From Halomonas alkalisoli (GTDB lineage Bacteria; Pseudomonadota; Gammaproteobacteria; Pseudomonadales; Halomonadaceae): a stretch of 64,000 nt of DNA. Under the pieces are notes generated by a model, which saw only the letters and a program-made list of their open reading frames with translations, ran no database searches and was not told the DNA's origin. Numbering within the stretch: the first letter of the stretch is position 1; every line of letters starts with the position of its first letter. Both the position numbers and the translations under genes were made by a program. Location of the stretch: assembly GCF_021412585.1 (NCBI RefSeq), contig NZ_JAKCMI010000032.1, positions 40,936-104,935 on the forward strand, given 5' to 3'. Positions 62,754 through 64,000 of this stretch are shown here, piece by piece.

Positions 62754-64000
62754 ATGCCCCACAGCCAACCTCGCTCCCCCCTTCGCCGCACCAAGATCGT
62801 CGCCACCCTGGGGCCGGCCAGCGACCGCGACGGCGTGCTGGAAGCGATGATCGAGGCCGGCGTCGACGTGGTGCGCCTCAACTTCTCCCACGGTTCGCCG
62901 GACGACCACCGCCGCCGCCTCGAGCGGGTGCGCGAGATCGCCGCCCGCCTGGGTAGGGCGGTGGCCGCCCTGGGCGACCTGCAGGGCCCCAAGATCCGCA
63001 TCGCCCGCTTCAAGGATGGGCCGGTGACGCTGGAGGAGGGGCAGTCCTTCCTGCTCGACATGGCGCTGGACTCCGATGCCGGTGACGTGACCCGGGTTGG
63101 CTGCGACTACAAGACCCTGGCCGACGACGTCGCCCCCGGCGATCGGCTGCTGCTCGACGACGGTCGACTGGTGCTGCATGTGAACCGGGTGGCCGACCAC
63201 CTGATCCACACCAGCGTGGTGGTGGGCGGCAAGCTCTCCAACAACAAGGGCATCAACAAGGAGGGCGGTGGCCTCTCGGCCCCGGCGCTCACCGACAAGG
63301 ACCGCGCCGACCTCAAGACCGCCATCGACATCGGCGTCGACTACCTGGCGGTCTCGTTCCCGCGCAGCGCCGCCGACATGCAGGAAGCGCGGGAGCTGTT
63401 GGGCGAGGCGGGCAAGGAGATCGGCCTGGTGGCCAAGCTCGAGCGCGCCGAGGCGGTGGCCGACGCGGCGACGCTCGACGGGATCATCGAGGCCTCCGAG
63501 GCGGTGATGGTGGCCCGCGGCGACCTGGGGGTGGAGATCGGCGACGCCGAGCTGATCGGCATGCAGAAGCGCATCATCAAGCGCGCCCGCACCCTGAACC
63601 GGGCGGTGATCACGGCAACCCAGATGATGGAGTCGATGATCACCTCGCCGCTGCCCACCCGGGCCGAGGTGTTCGACGTGGCCAACGCGGTGCTCGACGG
63701 CACCGACGCGGTGATGCTCTCCGCCGAGACCGCCGCCGGGGACTTCCCGGTGGAGACCATCGCGGCGATCAACCGCGTCTGCCTCGGCGCCGAGCGCGAG
63801 AGGATCGCCCAGGAGTCGGGGCATCGTATCCACGAGGGCTTCTCGCGGATCGACGAGACCATCGCCCTGTCGGCGATGTACGCCGCCAACCACCTGCAGG
63901 GCGTGGCGGCCATCGCCTGCATGACCTCCACCGGCTACACGCCGCTGATCGCCTCGCGCATCCGCTCGGGCCTGCCCATCGTCGGCCTGGCCCACAGCCC
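62754..64000 (+). CDS. pyk: Pyruvate kinase (C-terminal end cut by window edge)
   Basis: Converts phosphoenolpyruvate and ADP to pyruvate and ATP. The 415 complete codons in the window begin [20 protein letters not shown] at ATG 62754 with AGGAGG upstream. The barrel domain shows [30 protein letters not shown], the catalytic lysine region [11 protein letters not shown], the metal-binding [12 protein letters not shown] and the substrate loop [11 protein letters not shown]. The C-terminal allosteric domain has begun when the window ends. The sequence suggests the PykA-type isozyme, though this is not certain. Confidence 0.96.
   Translation, partial: MPHSQPRSPLRRTKIVATLGPASDRDGVLEAMIEAGVDVVRLNFSHGSPDDHRRRLERVREIAARLGRAVAALGDLQGPKIRIARFKDGPVTLEEGQSFLLDMALDSDAGDVTRVGCDYKTLADDVAPGDRLLLDDGRLVLHVNRVADHLIHTSVVVGGKLSNNKGINKEGGGLSAPALTDKDRADLKTAIDIGVDYLAVSFPRSAADMQEARELLGEAGKEIGLVAKLERAEAVADAATLDGIIEASEAVMVARGDLGVEIGDAELIGMQKRIIKRARTLNRAVITATQMMESMITSPLPTRAEVFDVANAVLDGTDAVMLSAETAAGDFPVETIAAINRVCLGAERERIAQESGHRIHEGFSRIDETIALSAMYAANHLQGVAAIACMTSTGYTPLIASRIRSGLPIVGLAHS

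Overview
The window looks like a chromosomal segment of a halophilic gammaproteobacterium of the Halomonadaceae (Halomonas or a close relative). The reasons are the high GC content, the gene order dnaJ-dapB-carA-carB-greA / yhbY / rlmE-ftsH and grpE-dnaK-dnaJ next to recN-fur-bamE, the tmRNA tag ANDDNYAQGALAA, a TRAP carrier, and a carboxy(nor)spermidine polyamine route. No taxonomic search was possible, so this is an inference.

Region 1 (1-18.9 kb) is core housekeeping: the start of ftsH (cut by the window edge), rlmE, yhbY, greA, carB, carA (behind an attenuator-like terminator), dapB, dnaJ, dnaK, grpE (with sigma-32 type promoters), recN, fur and bamE. Between dapB and dnaJ lies an unusual 662-residue protein. 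Its N-terminal half looks like a Clp1/Grc3-type RNA 5'-kinase and its C-terminal half like RNase Z. A DUF2218 gene and an EamA transporter gene follow.

Region 2 (18.9-29.2 kb) is an L-idonate/keto-gluconate/gluconate catabolic cluster: a TRAP transporter (Q-M-P), a LacI-type regulator, gluconokinase, IdnO-like and IdnD-like dehydrogenases, further oxidoreductases, and two small paralogous ferredoxin-like barrel proteins. Four copies of a TGTTATCG(A/T)TAACA-like operator tie it together.

Region 3 (29.2-39.3 kb) starts with rnfH, ratA, smpB and ssrA (tmRNA). The 3' end of ssrA is an attachment site. An 8.3-kb island, flanked by a 13-bp direct copy of the ssrA end, carries a compact type I-G (formerly I-U, GSU0054-like) CRISPR-Cas effector set (cas3, csb3, csb1, csb2) and a 20-repeat array. 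It has no cas1/cas2/cas4 and no integrase. The array repeats are very heterogeneous, but substitutions mostly keep the stem paired in the plus-strand RNA.

Region 4 (39.4-44.3 kb) holds a Crp/Fnr-type regulator, carboxynorspermidine dehydrogenase and decarboxylase, and a stand-alone aspartokinase.

Region 5 (44.3-60.9 kb) is a complete-looking myo-inositol catabolic regulon: an oxidoreductase, mmsA/iolA, iolE, iolD, iolC (fused to DUF2090), iolG, a TIM-barrel isomerase, iolI, an RpiR regulator, iolB, and an ABC importer. It is linked by a predicted operator TGGAAT-N4-ATTCCA. Region 6 (60.9-64 kb) has a broken TSUP permease, gap, and the start of pyk, with two identical GTAATATTAC palindromes in the gap-pyk divergent region. 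No rRNA or ordinary tRNA genes were seen.
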